A model generated the notes under the pieces. It did no database searches, had not been told where the DNA came from, and saw nothing but the letters and a program-made list of their open reading frames with translations. Below, in pieces: positions 18,086-38,545 of a stretch of 64,000 nucleotides of DNA. The stretch is from NCBI RefSeq assembly GCF_040448305.1, contig NZ_CP148752.1:4836001-4900000 (forward strand), in the 5' to 3' direction. Origin of the DNA: Pseudomonas fluorescens. GTDB taxonomy: Bacteria; Pseudomonadota; Gammaproteobacteria; Pseudomonadales; Pseudomonadaceae. Numbering within the stretch: position 1 is the first letter of the stretch; each line of letters opens with the position of its first letter. Both the position numbers and the translations under genes were made by a program.

Positions 18086-20503
18086 ATGCAAAGCCTTACT
18101 CTGTCCCGCGCACCCTTGGCGTTAGCCATCGAACGGCAAAAGAAATACCGAACGGTCGTGCCGGGCGCGCTGCTGACCCTGTTGCTGCTGGGTACGTCCC
18201 AGGTCGAGGCAGCCCCGGTGAACGTCAATGTACCGGCTCAGTCGCTGGCCAGCGCATTGCGCCAACTGGGCCAGCAGACCAACCTGCAGATTCTCTACAG
18301 CCAGGACATGGTCAACGGCATCAAGTCCACGGCGGTGTCCGGCAACATGGAACCGGAACAGGCACTGAAAACCTTGCTGCTGGGGAGCGGCATCAATTTT
18401 CAGTTGAATGGCAACACCGTGTCGCTGTTGCCAGCGGCCGGTGACTCCAGTGCATTGCAACTGGGTGCGACGTCCATCACCGGCGTGGCGCTGGGGCCGA
18501 CCACCGAAGGCACGCACTCCTACACCAGCGATGAAGTGACCATCGGCAAAGGCAACATCAAGGTCAAGGACATCCCGCAGTCGGTGTCCGTCGTCACGCG
18601 CCAGCGCATGGACGACCAGAACCTGAACAGCCTGCAGGACGCCATGCGTCAGGTCACCGGCGTGACCATCAAGACCTACAACTCCGGCTCCAGCCTCAAT
18701 GACGTCTACATGCGTGGCTTCCTCGTCGACCAGGTGCAGGTCGACGGCGTCTCGCAGCCTACCGGCCAGGGCGACATGGCCACCAGTTTCGACCTGGCGA
18801 TGTATGACCGCATCGAAGTACTGCGCGGTCCGTCGGGCCTGTACCAGGGCGCTGGCGAACCCGGCGGTACGATCAACGTGGTGCGCAAGCGCGCCCTGAG
18901 CAAGTTCGCCCTCGGTGGCGAACTGGCCGCAGGCTCCTACGATCGCTACCGTTCTTCGGTGGACGTCACCGGCCCGTTGAACGACCAGGGCACTGTGCGC
19001 GGTCGTTTCATCACCGCCTACGAGAACAACCAGTCCTTTGTCGACTACGCGCAGAACGAACGCCCGATGGTCTACGGTCGCCTGGAGTTCGACCTCGACC
19101 CGGCCACCACCCTGTCGGTCGGCGGCGCTTACCAGAAGAACAACTCCACCCCGGCCTTCGGCCTGCCGGCCTACGCCGACGGCTCATTGCTCGACGTACC
19201 GCGCTCGACCTTCGTCGATGCCAAGTGGAACACCCTCAACGAAAAAGTCTGGGAATCCTTCGCCGAACTCGACCACGAACTGGACAACGGCGGTCAGTTC
19301 AAGACCACCCTGACCTACCGCGACGCCGAAACCCCGGAGCGTAACTTCACCTGGGCCGACGGCGCGGTCGACCCGGCCACCGGTGACAGCTGGGCCGTGG
19401 CCTACGACTACTACACCCACATCAAGACCATCGGCGTCGACAGCTTCGTCACCACGCCGTTCGAGTTCGCCGATCGTCGGCACGAGTTCACCGTGGGCGC
19501 CGAGTACCAGCACCTGGACAAGGACTTCACCTATGGCGGCGGCGAGTACTTCCCGATCAACGTGTGGGATCCGGGCAGCATCGACATTCCCCGCAACGAC
19601 TATGCGCACGTCAACGGCAACTGGTCCAAGTCCGATCAGTACGGCGTCTACACCCGCGCCAAGTTCAACGTCACCGACTGGCTCGATGTCATCGGCGGCA
19701 GCCGCGTGACCTGGTACGAAAGCGACGCGAAGAACGCCAACGCCTTCTTCAACAACTTCGGCGAGGCCCACACCAGCATCAACCGCAAGGTCGTGCCGTA
19801 CGGCGCCATCATCGGCAAGATCACCCCTGAACTGTCGACCTACTTCAGCTATACCGGCGTGTTCAAACCGCAGAGCGAAATCGGCACGGACGGCCAGCCG
19901 GTCGGCCCGCGCGAAGGCAAGCAGTACGAGATCGGCCTCAAGCGCGAATTCTACGACGGACGCCTGAACGCCAGCGTTGCGGCCTTCCGCATCTACGATG
20001 AAAACCGCGCCGAGTACGACAACACCTCCGGTGCCTACATGACCGAAGGCAAGGCACGCAGCCAGGGTTGGGAAACCGAGTTGAGCGGCAACCTGACCGA
20101 CAACTGGAGCATCGTCACCGGTTACGCCTACACCTCCACCAAGTTCCTGGACGGCGATCAGGCCAACAAAGGCAAGACCTTCAGCACCATCACGCCCAAG
20201 CACAACTACAACCTGTGGACCAAGTACGAGTTCACCGACGGTGCGCTCAAGGACTTCAGCGTCGCCGGTGGCGTGCGTGTGGTCAGCGACACCTACTACC
20301 AGCGTGACGTGAAGTTCCAGCAAGGCGGCTATGCCGTTACCTCGGCGCAGGTCGGCTACAAGTTCAACGAACACCTGTCGTCGACACTCACCGCCAACAA
20401 CCTGTTCGACCGCAAGTACTACGACCGCGTCGATGCCTCCTGGGGCACCAACTTCTACGGCGACCCGCGCACCCTGACCCTGAGCCTGCGCGCGCAGTAC
20501 TGA
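18086..20503 (+). CDS. fpvA: FpvA, TonB-dependent ferripyoverdine receptor
   Basis: An 805-residue outer-membrane receptor with signalling function. A long signal peptide ends near residue 42 (SQVEA). A secretin/TonB N-terminal signalling domain follows (VNVPAQSLASALRQLGQQTN to about residue 115), then the plug (VKDIPQSVSVVTRQRMDDQN, IEVLRGPSGLYQGAGEPGG) and a 22-strand barrel ending in LSLRAQY with the usual aromatic last residue. The signalling domain normally contacts an FpvR-type anti-sigma factor, which releases FpvI and PvdS when ferripyoverdine binds. The upstream Fur box and neighbouring fpvI and pvdE support assignment as the receptor for the strain's own pyoverdine. Confidence 0.95.
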   Translation: MQSLTLSRAPLALAIERQKKYRTVVPGALLTLLLLGTSQVEAAPVNVNVPAQSLASALRQLGQQTNLQILYSQDMVNGIKSTAVSGNMEPEQALKTLLLGSGINFQLNGNTVSLLPAAGDSSALQLGATSITGVALGPTTEGTHSYTSDEVTIGKGNIKVKDIPQSVSVVTRQRMDDQNLNSLQDAMRQVTGVTIKTYNSGSSLNDVYMRGFLVDQVQVDGVSQPTGQGDMATSFDLAMYDRIEVLRGPSGLYQGAGEPGGTINVVRKRALSKFALGGELAAGSYDRYRSSVDVTGPLNDQGTVRGRFITAYENNQSFVDYAQNERPMVYGRLEFDLDPATTLSVGGAYQKNNSTPAFGLPAYADGSLLDVPRSTFVDAKWNTLNEKVWESFAELDHELDNGGQFKTTLTYRDAETPERNFTWADGAVDPATGDSWAVAYDYYTHIKTIGVDSFVTTPFEFADRRHEFTVGAEYQHLDKDFTYGGGEYFPINVWDPGSIDIPRNDYAHVNGNWSKSDQYGVYTRAKFNVTDWLDVIGGSRVTWYESDAKNANAFFNNFGEAHTSINRKVVPYGAIIGKITPELSTYFSYTGVFKPQSEIGTDGQPVGPREGKQYEIGLKREFYDGRLNASVAAFRIYDENRAEYDNTSGAYMTEGKARSQGWETELSGNLTDNWSIVTGYAYTSTKFLDGDQANKGKTFSTITPKHNYNLWTKYEFTDGALKDFSVAGGVRVVSDTYYQRDVKFQQGGYAVTSAQVGYKFNEHLSSTLTANNLFDRKYYDRVDASWGTNFYGDPRTLTLSLRAQY

Positions 20504-20518
20504 TTGCCGGCTGCACCC

Positions 20519-20550
20519 CACCGGGCCGCTTGCGACCCGGTTGTGTTTTC
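20519..20550 (+). terminator. Probable terminator of fpvA
   Basis: A CCGGG...CCCGG hairpin at 20521-20540 with a GC-rich loop, followed by TTGTGTTTTC. The T tract is interrupted, so the call is moderate. Confidence 0.5.
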
Positions 20551-20759
20551 TGCTGGCGACATGTGACAACGCGACAGTCTGTGCCTAACCTGCAAGACAG
20601 CCTTTGTGCGTCAGAGGGGTGGCGTCAGGTCGTGGCCAGGATAGTGGCAACGGCTGACCTCGAAGAGTGTCACCCCACCACTACACACCTGTTCATGGAT
20701 CGAAAATTGCGCCCCCCGCTGATCACCCTGACCATGCCATCCTCGAACCGGGTGGCGTT

Positions 20760-22325
20760 ATGAAGCGATCCCGCCACTGGCCCATCGACCTGCGAGGGTT
20801 GATTCTTTTCTTCGTGCTGGTATCGGTCCTGGCGACGCTGTGCAACAGCCTCTACGTCGCTTACCAGGTGCAGCGTCAGTCCCTGATCAATACGACGCTC
20901 GAGGCCAACGCAGCCTACGCAGCCAAGGTCGCTTCCAGCATCGGTGAGTTTCTGCACTCGGCGCACAGCCGTTTGAACTACAGCGCCAATACGCTTGGCC
21001 GACACTGGAACGATCCCCAGGTGCTGCGCGAAGAAGCCATTCGCCTGCAAGCCCAGGATTCCGACTTCAACTCCATTGCCATTGTGGATGCCGATGCCAG
21101 GGTGCTCCAGGCGTACCCGGATACCTTGCAGATCGTGCGCACCAACGTGTCCTCGGAGGGCATCCAGCAGGTACTCAAGGAACGTCGCCCATCGGTCAGC
21201 GCGGCTTACGTTTCCACGGCGGGCAATCTGGTGGTGTTCATTTCACAACCGGTTTTCAACCCGTCGGGGGAGTTCCTCGGTGTCGTCGGCGGCTCCGTTT
21301 ACCTGCTTAAGCAAAGCGCATTTCATACGGTCATCAGCCGTCATTTTCATCATGAAGGGACCTTTGCCTTCGTCGCCGACGGCAATCGGCGGCTGCTGTA
21401 TCACCCGGACCCGAAGCGGATCGGTGAGGTCCTGGACTGGAGCCTGACAGTGGATGCGGCCTTGCGCGGCGAAAGTGACTCCCTCGAAGGCCCGAACTAC
21501 AAAGGCACTCCCATGCTTGCCGGTTTTGCCCAGGTGCCGGACGCCAACTGGGCGGTTGTCGTGCAACGACCCAGGGACCGCAGCCTCGCCCCGCTTGGGC
21601 AACTCATGCGCAATATGGTGCTGGGCATGATTCCCGCCGGCCTGTTGGGTCTCGGCCTGATTTTGCTGGGTACGTCATTGATCGCCCGCCCGTTGCGTCA
21701 GTTGTCGGCGGCCGCCAACCACTTGGCCGCACCGCAAACGGCGGAACAATTGCAGCAAGTCCATGCCTGGTACCGCGATGCGTCAGCCATTCGCCAGGCG
21801 ATGCTGAGCGGTGTGCAGCTACTCCAGCAAAAGCTCGGCCAGCTCAGCCATGAAGCGCAAAGCGATCCCCTGACCGGCCTGGCCAATCGAAGGGCCATGG
21901 GCGGCGTTCTGGATTTGTTGGCAAAAAACGGGCAAGCCTATTCGGTGCTGGCGCTGGATATCGATCACTTCAAAAGGGTCAACGACACCTTCGGACATGA
22001 CGCCGGTGATGTGGCACTCAAAGAGGTCGCCGACATCATCAAACAGAACTCGCGGGCCGGCGACCTCGCCTGCCGCTCCGGTGGCGAAGAGTTTGCGCTG
22101 ATCCTTCCGGATACGCCGCTGGATACCGCCAGGGCCATTGCCGAACGGATACGCGAGCACATCGCGCAGACCGAGGTGCCGCAGGTTGGAAAGCTCACCA
22201 TGTCCATCGGCGTGGCTTGCCAGGGCGCGAACGCCCTGACGCCTGAAAGCGTACTGAAACAGGCCGATGAGCGTCTCTACCTGGCCAAGCAGAGCGGGCG
22301 CAACCGGGTGATGGCATCGGTATGA
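20760..22325 (+). CDS. Membrane diguanylate cyclase (Cache sensor plus GGDEF)
   Basis: A 521-residue inner-membrane protein. One membrane helix is at about residues 12-35. A periplasmic Cache-type sensory region follows to about 285, then a second helix (GMIPAGLLGLGLILLGTSLI) and a HAMP-like linker. The C-terminal GGDEF domain includes DPLTGLANRR and the active-site motif GGEEF at residues 441-445. The inhibitory RxxD site (RAGD, residues 432-435) is intact five residues before it, so product inhibition by c-di-GMP is expected. It should make c-di-GMP from two GTP in response to an unknown external signal. The ATG at 20760 gives a short basic N-terminus before the first helix. It lies 256 bases after fpvA on the same strand, with a probable terminator between. 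Confidence 0.9.
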   Translation: MKRSRHWPIDLRGLILFFVLVSVLATLCNSLYVAYQVQRQSLINTTLEANAAYAAKVASSIGEFLHSAHSRLNYSANTLGRHWNDPQVLREEAIRLQAQDSDFNSIAIVDADARVLQAYPDTLQIVRTNVSSEGIQQVLKERRPSVSAAYVSTAGNLVVFISQPVFNPSGEFLGVVGGSVYLLKQSAFHTVISRHFHHEGTFAFVADGNRRLLYHPDPKRIGEVLDWSLTVDAALRGESDSLEGPNYKGTPMLAGFAQVPDANWAVVVQRPRDRSLAPLGQLMRNMVLGMIPAGLLGLGLILLGTSLIARPLRQLSAAANHLAAPQTAEQLQQVHAWYRDASAIRQAMLSGVQLLQQKLGQLSHEAQSDPLTGLANRRAMGGVLDLLAKNGQAYSVLALDIDHFKRVNDTFGHDAGDVALKEVADIIKQNSRAGDLACRSGGEEFALILPDTPLDTARAIAERIREHIAQTEVPQVGKLTMSIGVACQGANALTPESVLKQADERLYLAKQSGRNRVMASV

Positions 22326-22344
22326 AGCCCTGGAAACCCCGGTT

Positions 22345-22851
22345 TCAGGAATCAACCTTGCGCTCGTGCGCGTCGGCCTTGAGTTGCTCGGTATCGACAC
22401 GGACAAAAGTGGAATCCCCGACAGCGGTCAGGACATCCCCGGCGAAGACCTCGCAGATGACCCGGCTTTTGCGCCCGACCTCGCCCTCGACTCTTGCACG
22501 CAGTGTCAGGGGGACACCCATCGGGGTGGGCTTGATGTACTTGATGCCCAGGTTACCGGTGACGCAGGTGATGTGGGGCAAGCTGCCCACCTCGCGTTGC
22601 TCTGCCCGGTAGTGATAAGCCATCGCCGCCCAGTTGGAGTGGCAATCGACCAGCATCGCGATCAAACCACCGTAAACCAGACCCGGCCAGCCGCAGTACT
22701 TGTCATCCGGCACGTGCTGCGCCATGACATGCACCCCGTCTTCATGCCAGAAGCTCTTGATGTGCAGGCCGTGCGGGTTCTGGCTGCCGCAGCCATAACA
22801 AACGCCTTCGGGCGCGGCGATGTCTTGAAGCGAAATGTCCTGCGTGGTCAT
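22345..22851 (-). CDS. PaaI/4HBT-family hotdog thioesterase
   Basis: A 168-residue single hotdog-fold protein. Near the N-terminus it has CYGCGSQNPHGLHI, a motif seen in PaaI-like thioesterases that may bind a metal or pack the fold. The central helix segment WPGLVYGGLIAMLVDCHSNW carries the conserved G-G and D expected at the thioesterase active site. The likely activity is acyl-CoA hydrolysis in the cytoplasm; the substrate cannot be read from sequence. It is convergent with the diguanylate cyclase gene (19 bases apart) and lies upstream of the glyoxalase-fold gene on the same strand, 66 bases away. Confidence 0.85.
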   Translation of the reverse strand: MTTQDISLQDIAAPEGVCYGCGSQNPHGLHIKSFWHEDGVHVMAQHVPDDKYCGWPGLVYGGLIAMLVDCHSNWAAMAYHYRAEQREVGSLPHITCVTGNLGIKYIKPTPMGVPLTLRARVEGEVGRKSRVICEVFAGDVLTAVGDSTFVRVDTEQLKADAHERKVDS

Positions 22852-22917
22852 ACCGTGTCCATCCTTATTACCGGGTGGTTGAAAGCGGACCGGGTCACTC
22901 CGGCCCGCAGCGCCTGA

Positions 22918-23454
22918 TCAATATTGGCAGAAGCGAATCCGGTTGCCGAACGGATCGTAGACTTGCAGCTCTTTGCCCCAGCCCTGCTGGACAATATCAG
23001 GGCGTCCATACCCGTAGCGCTTGCCCTGCAATTCGTCCCTGAGCAGTTCGATGTTTTGCATGGGCACGAACACCGTCGAGCCCGGGCTGGCATCGCCGTG
23101 ATGCTCGGAAAGGTGCAGTTGCAGGCCGTCGCGACTGATGCCCAGGTACAGCGGCAGATCAGCCTCGAAACGATGCTCGAACTCGACGCTGAACCCGAGG
23201 AAATCCAGATAGAACTCGCGCGCCTTGGCTTCGTCGAAACTGCGCAGAATTGGAATGGGTTTGTCGAAAGTCACAGCAGGCGTGGACGGCGTACTTGCCT
23301 GGGAAAGCATCGCCGACGCGGTGTTCCAGTCCTTGTAGCCCAGTTGTTGCGCGACCAGTTCCAGCGCGGTGGAATGGGTCACCGCCTGATTGCGCTCCTC
23401 CAGCGAGGCGCGCAACTGTTTGGCCATTTGCTTGGCTTGCTCGATTGAAAACAT
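22918..23454 (-). CDS. Glyoxalase/bleomycin-resistance superfamily protein with helical N-terminal domain
   Basis: A 178-residue protein in two parts. Residues 1-55 are helical (QAKQMAKQLRASLEERNQ, LELVAQQLGYKDWNTASAML), a pattern found in a subgroup of glyoxalase-related proteins. Residues 65-178 form a VOC-fold half with FDEAKAREFYLDFLGFSVEF at the start and VYDPFGNRIRF at the end. The ATG at 23454 is preferred because an AGGAG ribosome site precedes it; the frame is open 19 codons further. The function may be binding of a small toxic compound or a dioxygenase/isomerase step; the substrate is unknown. Confidence 0.82.
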   Translation of the reverse strand: MFSIEQAKQMAKQLRASLEERNQAVTHSTALELVAQQLGYKDWNTASAMLSQASTPSTPAVTFDKPIPILRSFDEAKAREFYLDFLGFSVEFEHRFEADLPLYLGISRDGLQLHLSEHHGDASPGSTVFVPMQNIELLRDELQGKRYGYGRPDIVQQGWGKELQVYDPFGNRIRFCQY

Positions 23455-23660
23455 GGCTGCTCCTGTAGCCGAGATGCCTTGGTGCTCGCATTGCCAAACC
23501 TCGACCGTCAAGAGAGGCGATTGGGTTCGTATGAGGAGGAGATGCTTTCACCTTTCCCAGCGGGAGCGAGCGGCGGGCAGCATCGGGCCGAAGCCGATCA
23601 TACATAGCCGATGCGGGATGCGGAAGATGGCTCGGCAGAACCCTGTCCGAAGCCTGAGGA

Positions 23661-24110
23661 CTATTCCTTCAGGCGTGAAAGTTGCTGAACCACAAATGCC
23701 CCGACGGTCACCGTGCAGGCTGCCCATGCACAAGCGACCGGCCAATGCCTGAATGGACCGAGCACATCTCCCATCAGGAAACCGGTCGAAAGCAGAAACA
23801 GAAACAACGCAACGGCCGTCAAGACGACGCGCGGAATCGCCATCAACCACCGCCACCAGGCCCCGGGTTCAAAGCGCCGCGCCACCCATCGAGTCAACAC
23901 TGTCAGGCCCGCAAGCAAAAATGCGGCAATGACCAGCAGGAGTGGAATGATAAAGAGAGCCAGCATGGGCTCGACTTCTCCGCCGTCCTCGCCGGGCGTG
24001 TAGAAGCTTTCTTTCCAGATTTCGCTGCACAGGGCGAAGGTCAGATAAATGACTGCGACAGGGGCGATGGGGAATATCAGACAACTGAAGAAGCTTTTCT
24101 TGAGATCCAT
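23661..24110 (-). CDS. Small four-helix membrane protein, function unknown
   Basis: A 149-residue protein I do not recognise. It has four likely membrane helices: near residues 9-28 (FPIAPVAVIYLTFALC), 48-70 (LALFIIPLLLVIAAFLLAGL), 88-110 (AIPRVVLTAVALFLFLL) and 120-142 (WPVACAWAACTVTVGAFVV). Short basic loops suggest inside-facing ends. The ATG at 24110 follows an in-frame TTG, and I prefer the ATG. Composition and codon use look like the rest of the chromosome. It is flanked by unrelated small genes on the same strand. Confidence 0.7.
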   Translation of the reverse strand: MDLKKSFFSCLIFPIAPVAVIYLTFALCSEIWKESFYTPGEDGGEVEPMLALFIIPLLLVIAAFLLAGLTVLTRWVARRFEPGAWWRWLMAIPRVVLTAVALFLFLLSTGFLMGDVLGPFRHWPVACAWAACTVTVGAFVVQQLSRLKE

Positions 24111-24235
24111 CAATGAATCGTCCTTGGATTTTCAGAGCACCGATGGGCTTGATACGGCCAATTACCGGGCAGTTTTTTTCGTATTTCGCTGTGCATTTCC
24201 TCTGGCAAGGCACTTGATCAGTGATTTCGCATTGG

Positions 24236-24691
24236 CTATATGCCCCTCACCAATGACTTCATATGCGTCGCATGTTCATCGTGTATCGGTCGGAACCCGC
24301 AATGAAGGTAAAAGGCAGCGCCCTCGGGGGTGTCCGTGGACAGTCGCACACTGCGAAAATGTCCGGACGCCAAATCCAGAAGCTGCTGCACCAGCGCTTT
24401 ACCCACGTTCTGGCCCCTTGATGCACGTGCGACGTACACCCGCCGTAATCTCCCTACGCCCGATTCGGAAAATGGATCGGATGAAAGACCTCCAACGGCT
24501 ATCAGCCGCCCGTTGCGAAACACCCCCAAAAGGCACTCACCCTGCTGATCGAATCGATTGGCGCCGCTTTCCCACTCCGCAATCAACCGGGTGAGGAACC
24601 TGAAGCCTTCTACAACGGCCTGCGCTTGCAGCTCGCGGATTTGCGGTGCGAGCCCAGAGATTTTACATATCACCAATTCGTCCATTGACAT
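24236..24691 (-). CDS. GNAT-family N-acetyltransferase
   Basis: A 151-residue GNAT protein. The acetyl-CoA binding motif A is VYVARASRGQNVGKALVQQL, with the R/Q-x-x-G-x-G/A pattern slightly altered (RGQNVGKA). Before it stands LLGVFRNGRLIAVGGL (beta strands 2-3). After it comes FYLHCGFRP, the usual last motif B strand and helix. It should transfer an acetyl group to an amine; the substrate is unknown. The first ATG is used; a second lies two codons later. Confidence 0.85.
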   Translation of the reverse strand: MSMDELVICKISGLAPQIRELQAQAVVEGFRFLTRLIAEWESGANRFDQQGECLLGVFRNGRLIAVGGLSSDPFSESGVGRLRRVYVARASRGQNVGKALVQQLLDLASGHFRSVRLSTDTPEGAAFYLHCGFRPIHDEHATHMKSLVRGI

Positions 24692-25011
24692 TGCGCTTTG
24701 ACTCGATGAGGGCTCGCATAATGACCTCCAGAGCCGCTGTCGTCATTGGCAATATGAATCTCATTGGGTTAGCCGAGCATTGCATCGCGTCAGATCGTAA
24801 GGGCTGTACTTCCGAGGGCCAACCGCAAATTTTCGTAGGATTCGTCTTGCCGACTCCGAGGAATTAAACGCTCTCTGACAAGGCATGACAGCAGATTAAA
24901 AACCACTCAACAGCGCCTGTTTAAGCGGCCTACAGGTTACTTCGTGAAAGCCACAACGCCTTGCGCCGTTGCCTACAGGTACGCCAGAATCCGCCGGCTT
25001 GTGCGCCTTGG
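24692..25011. other. Intergenic stretch before the DUF6124 leader
   Basis: This 320-base stretch is lower in GC than its surroundings and contains no convincing gene. One open frame of 73 codons (24646-24867) overlaps the GNAT gene start on the other strand and has no recognisable protein features. Confidence 0.45.
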
Positions 25012-25253
25012 AGGTCGTCGGTAACTTGATTCGGGTCACTGATTGTCAGTGATCGGGTTTAGTAGCCCGTGGTTCTATCAGCAAGGTGTAAAAGCTCTAT
25101 CAGTCAGGCTTGCCTGAATTTGATGGTGGCTGTACGCAGGGCGCTTCGGCGCGCCGGTAAATGCTGATCTCCCCGGTCTACTAACCTGCGTCCAGCCGCC
25201 ACCCTTCTTTTAGTAGAGAAGAATGAGCGGCTCCATTCAGGAGTAATCAGCCT
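25012..25253 (+). ncRNA. Structured 5' leader of the DUF6124 gene (candidate cis-acting RNA)
   Basis: Several stems can be drawn by eye. TCACTGA pairs with TCAGTGA across a 3-base loop (25036-25052). CGGG pairs with CCCG (25054-25069). TCAGGC-TT-GCCTGA is a perfect inverted repeat (25104-25117). A long closing stem joins GGTGGCTG...ACGCAGG (25125-25140) to CCTGCGT.CAGCCGCCACC (25185-25203) around an inner GCGCTTCGGCGC hairpin. The last stem ends about 50 bases before the ATG at 25254, and a separate AGGAG site follows it. From memory, similar sequence precedes other DUF6124/DUF3077 genes in pseudomonads, but I could not check this. Confidence 0.5.
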
Positions 25254-25535
25254 ATGTTCAAAGTGACTCCAAATCCGCCGGACACCGACCCGGGCGCCAA
25301 CATCATGGCCACCCCGCGCGCACCCAGCACCATGTTCATCGTGAACCCCGAACTCAGTACCGAAACCCTGCTGGTGCATGCCTGCGAATCGCTGGCGTCG
25401 GCCAATGTCATGGCCAACGATCTGGTGGATCATCTGGAGGGGACAAGCCGCAATGCGCTGCTGGGCATTGCGCAGGTGATCATGCTGGGGGAACTGGCGG
25501 TGAATCGGGCGCTGGATCGGCTTGATCCGCCTTAG
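25254..25535 (+). CDS. DUF6124-family protein (formerly DUF3077)
   Basis: A 93-residue protein of a family restricted, as far as I know, to Pseudomonas and relatives. It begins MFKVTPNPPDTD, followed by a proline-rich, probably flexible segment. A helical region of about 65 residues then starts at MFIVNPELSTETLLVHACES, with SANVMANDLVDHLEG and LGIAQVIMLGELAVNRALD. No signal peptide and no catalytic motif are visible. An AGGAG ribosome site precedes the ATG. The function is unknown. The gene is a single unit between a long structured leader and a REPIN. Confidence 0.8.
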   Translation: MFKVTPNPPDTDPGANIMATPRAPSTMFIVNPELSTETLLVHACESLASANVMANDLVDHLEGTSRNALLGIAQVIMLGELAVNRALDRLDPP

Positions 25536-25559
25536 TTATCCGGTTCAGCGCAAAACAAC

Positions 25560-25651
25560 CTGTGGGAGCGAGCCTGCTCGCGAAAGCGGCAGCACATTCA
25601 CCATCAATGTGACTGACAGACCGCCATCGCGAGCAGGCTCGCTCCCACAGG
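25560..25651. repeat. REPIN between the DUF6124 gene and the esterase gene
   Basis: Inverted REP units at 25560-25584 and 25625-25651, GTGGGAGCGAGC type. The two neighbouring genes are convergent onto it. Confidence 0.9.
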
Positions 25652-25682
25652 GGGACGGCGTCGCTGATTACTACGCCATACG

Positions 25683-26648
25683 TCAGGCCAGGCTCTCGCT
25701 AATCTGCGCCGCCAGTTGCACCAGCATCCCCGGCACTTCCTGGACCATCTCGCCCATGCGCGCAAAGTCGTGGGTCATGCCGGCTTTTACCTCCAGCACC
25801 AAAGGTTGCCCCGCCGCGCGCAGTTTCTCGGCCCAGGCGTGGCCTTCATCGAGCAACGGATCGTACTCGGCCAGCCACAGCACCGTCGGCGTCAGCCGTT
25901 GCTCGCACTCGGCGTACAGCGGCGAAAAACGCCAGTCGGCACGATCCGCTTCACTGCGTTGGTATTGCTGGTAGAACCACTCCAGCGTGGTGGCTTTCAG
26001 CAGGTAGCCTTCGGCGAATCGCTCAAGGGACGGGCGCTTTTTTACCGCGTCGATCACCGGGTACAGCAACACTTGCAGGCGCGGCACAAGCGGCCAGCCC
26101 AATGGGTCCTGGGCAATGGCGATACACAGCGACGCCACCAGACTGCCGCCGACGCTGTCCCCCGCCAGCGCAATGCGCCTGGCGTCCAGGCCCAACGCCT
26201 TGGCTCCGGTGATGGCCAGCCAACGGGTGATGTCTTCGGCATCGTTGTAAGCGGTGGGAAAACGGTGTTCCGGCGCCAGGCGATAGTCCGCCGACAACAC
26301 GACAAACTCCCCCGCCAGCGCCAGGCGCCGGCACAGGGTGTCGTGGGAATCGAGGCTGCCCACCACGTAGCCGCCGCCATGGAAGTACAACAACACCGGG
26401 CGCGACTCACTGCCCGGTTGTGGTTTGGCGTACAGCCGCGCGTTGAGCAAATGCCCGTCCCGCGCCGCTATGCTGACCGCCGTCACCGTCAACGTGCCCG
26501 TCGGGGCCGCATCGAGCAATTGCGAAGTCTGTTCGAACTGCTGCCGCGCTTCTCCGGGGCTCAGCTCATGCATGGGTTGGCTTTTGCCACTGAGGCGGCC
26601 GAACTCGGCCAGCTCTAGAAATCCCTCGATGTCCGGGTGCAGTGCCAT
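25683..26648 (-). CDS. HSL-family alpha/beta hydrolase (esterase)
   Basis: A 321-residue esterase of the hormone-sensitive-lipase family. The oxyanion motif HGGG is at residues 90-93, the nucleophile is Ser165 in GDSVGG, the acid is in EYDPLLDEG and the base is in GMTHDF near the C-terminus. YRLAPEHRFP is another family hallmark. It is cytoplasmic, with no signal peptide. The ATG at 26648 was chosen because it has a GGAG ribosome site and gives a normal HSL length. It lies right after the terminator of the NRPS operon, so it is probably expressed by read-through or from a weak promoter. A role in pyoverdine metabolism is only suggested by position. Confidence 0.88.
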   Translation of the reverse strand: MALHPDIEGFLELAEFGRLSGKSQPMHELSPGEARQQFEQTSQLLDAAPTGTLTVTAVSIAARDGHLLNARLYAKPQPGSESRPVLLYFHGGGYVVGSLDSHDTLCRRLALAGEFVVLSADYRLAPEHRFPTAYNDAEDITRWLAITGAKALGLDARRIALAGDSVGGSLVASLCIAIAQDPLGWPLVPRLQVLLYPVIDAVKKRPSLERFAEGYLLKATTLEWFYQQYQRSEADRADWRFSPLYAECEQRLTPTVLWLAEYDPLLDEGHAWAEKLRAAGQPLVLEVKAGMTHDFARMGEMVQEVPGMLVQLAAQISESLA

Positions 26649-26662
26649 GGGCGGTAGTCTCC

Positions 26663-26720
26663 AAAAATAAAAAGCTCGCCCAATAAACGAACCGTGAGGA
26701 CCGTTCATTAGGGCGAGCCT
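26663..26720 (-). terminator. Terminator at the end of the pyoverdine NRPS operon
   Basis: A long hairpin pairs GCTCGCCC (26674-26681) with GGGCGAGC (26711-26718), with further pairing inside (AATAAACG against CGTTCATT). On the minus strand it is followed by TTTTTATTTT, 21 bases after the NRPS stop codon. On the plus strand a T run also follows, so it may work both ways. Confidence 0.85.
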
Positions 26721-26740
26721 GTTTTTGTCGCGGGCAAGCC

Positions 26741-38541
<11,801 letters not shown>

Positions 38542-38545
<4 letters not shown>

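Noticed and set aside
24692..25253. A tRNA or other known small RNA gene
   Set aside because: No cloverleaf with a TTCGA-type T loop and CCA end can be drawn; the pairing found fits a leader structure instead.
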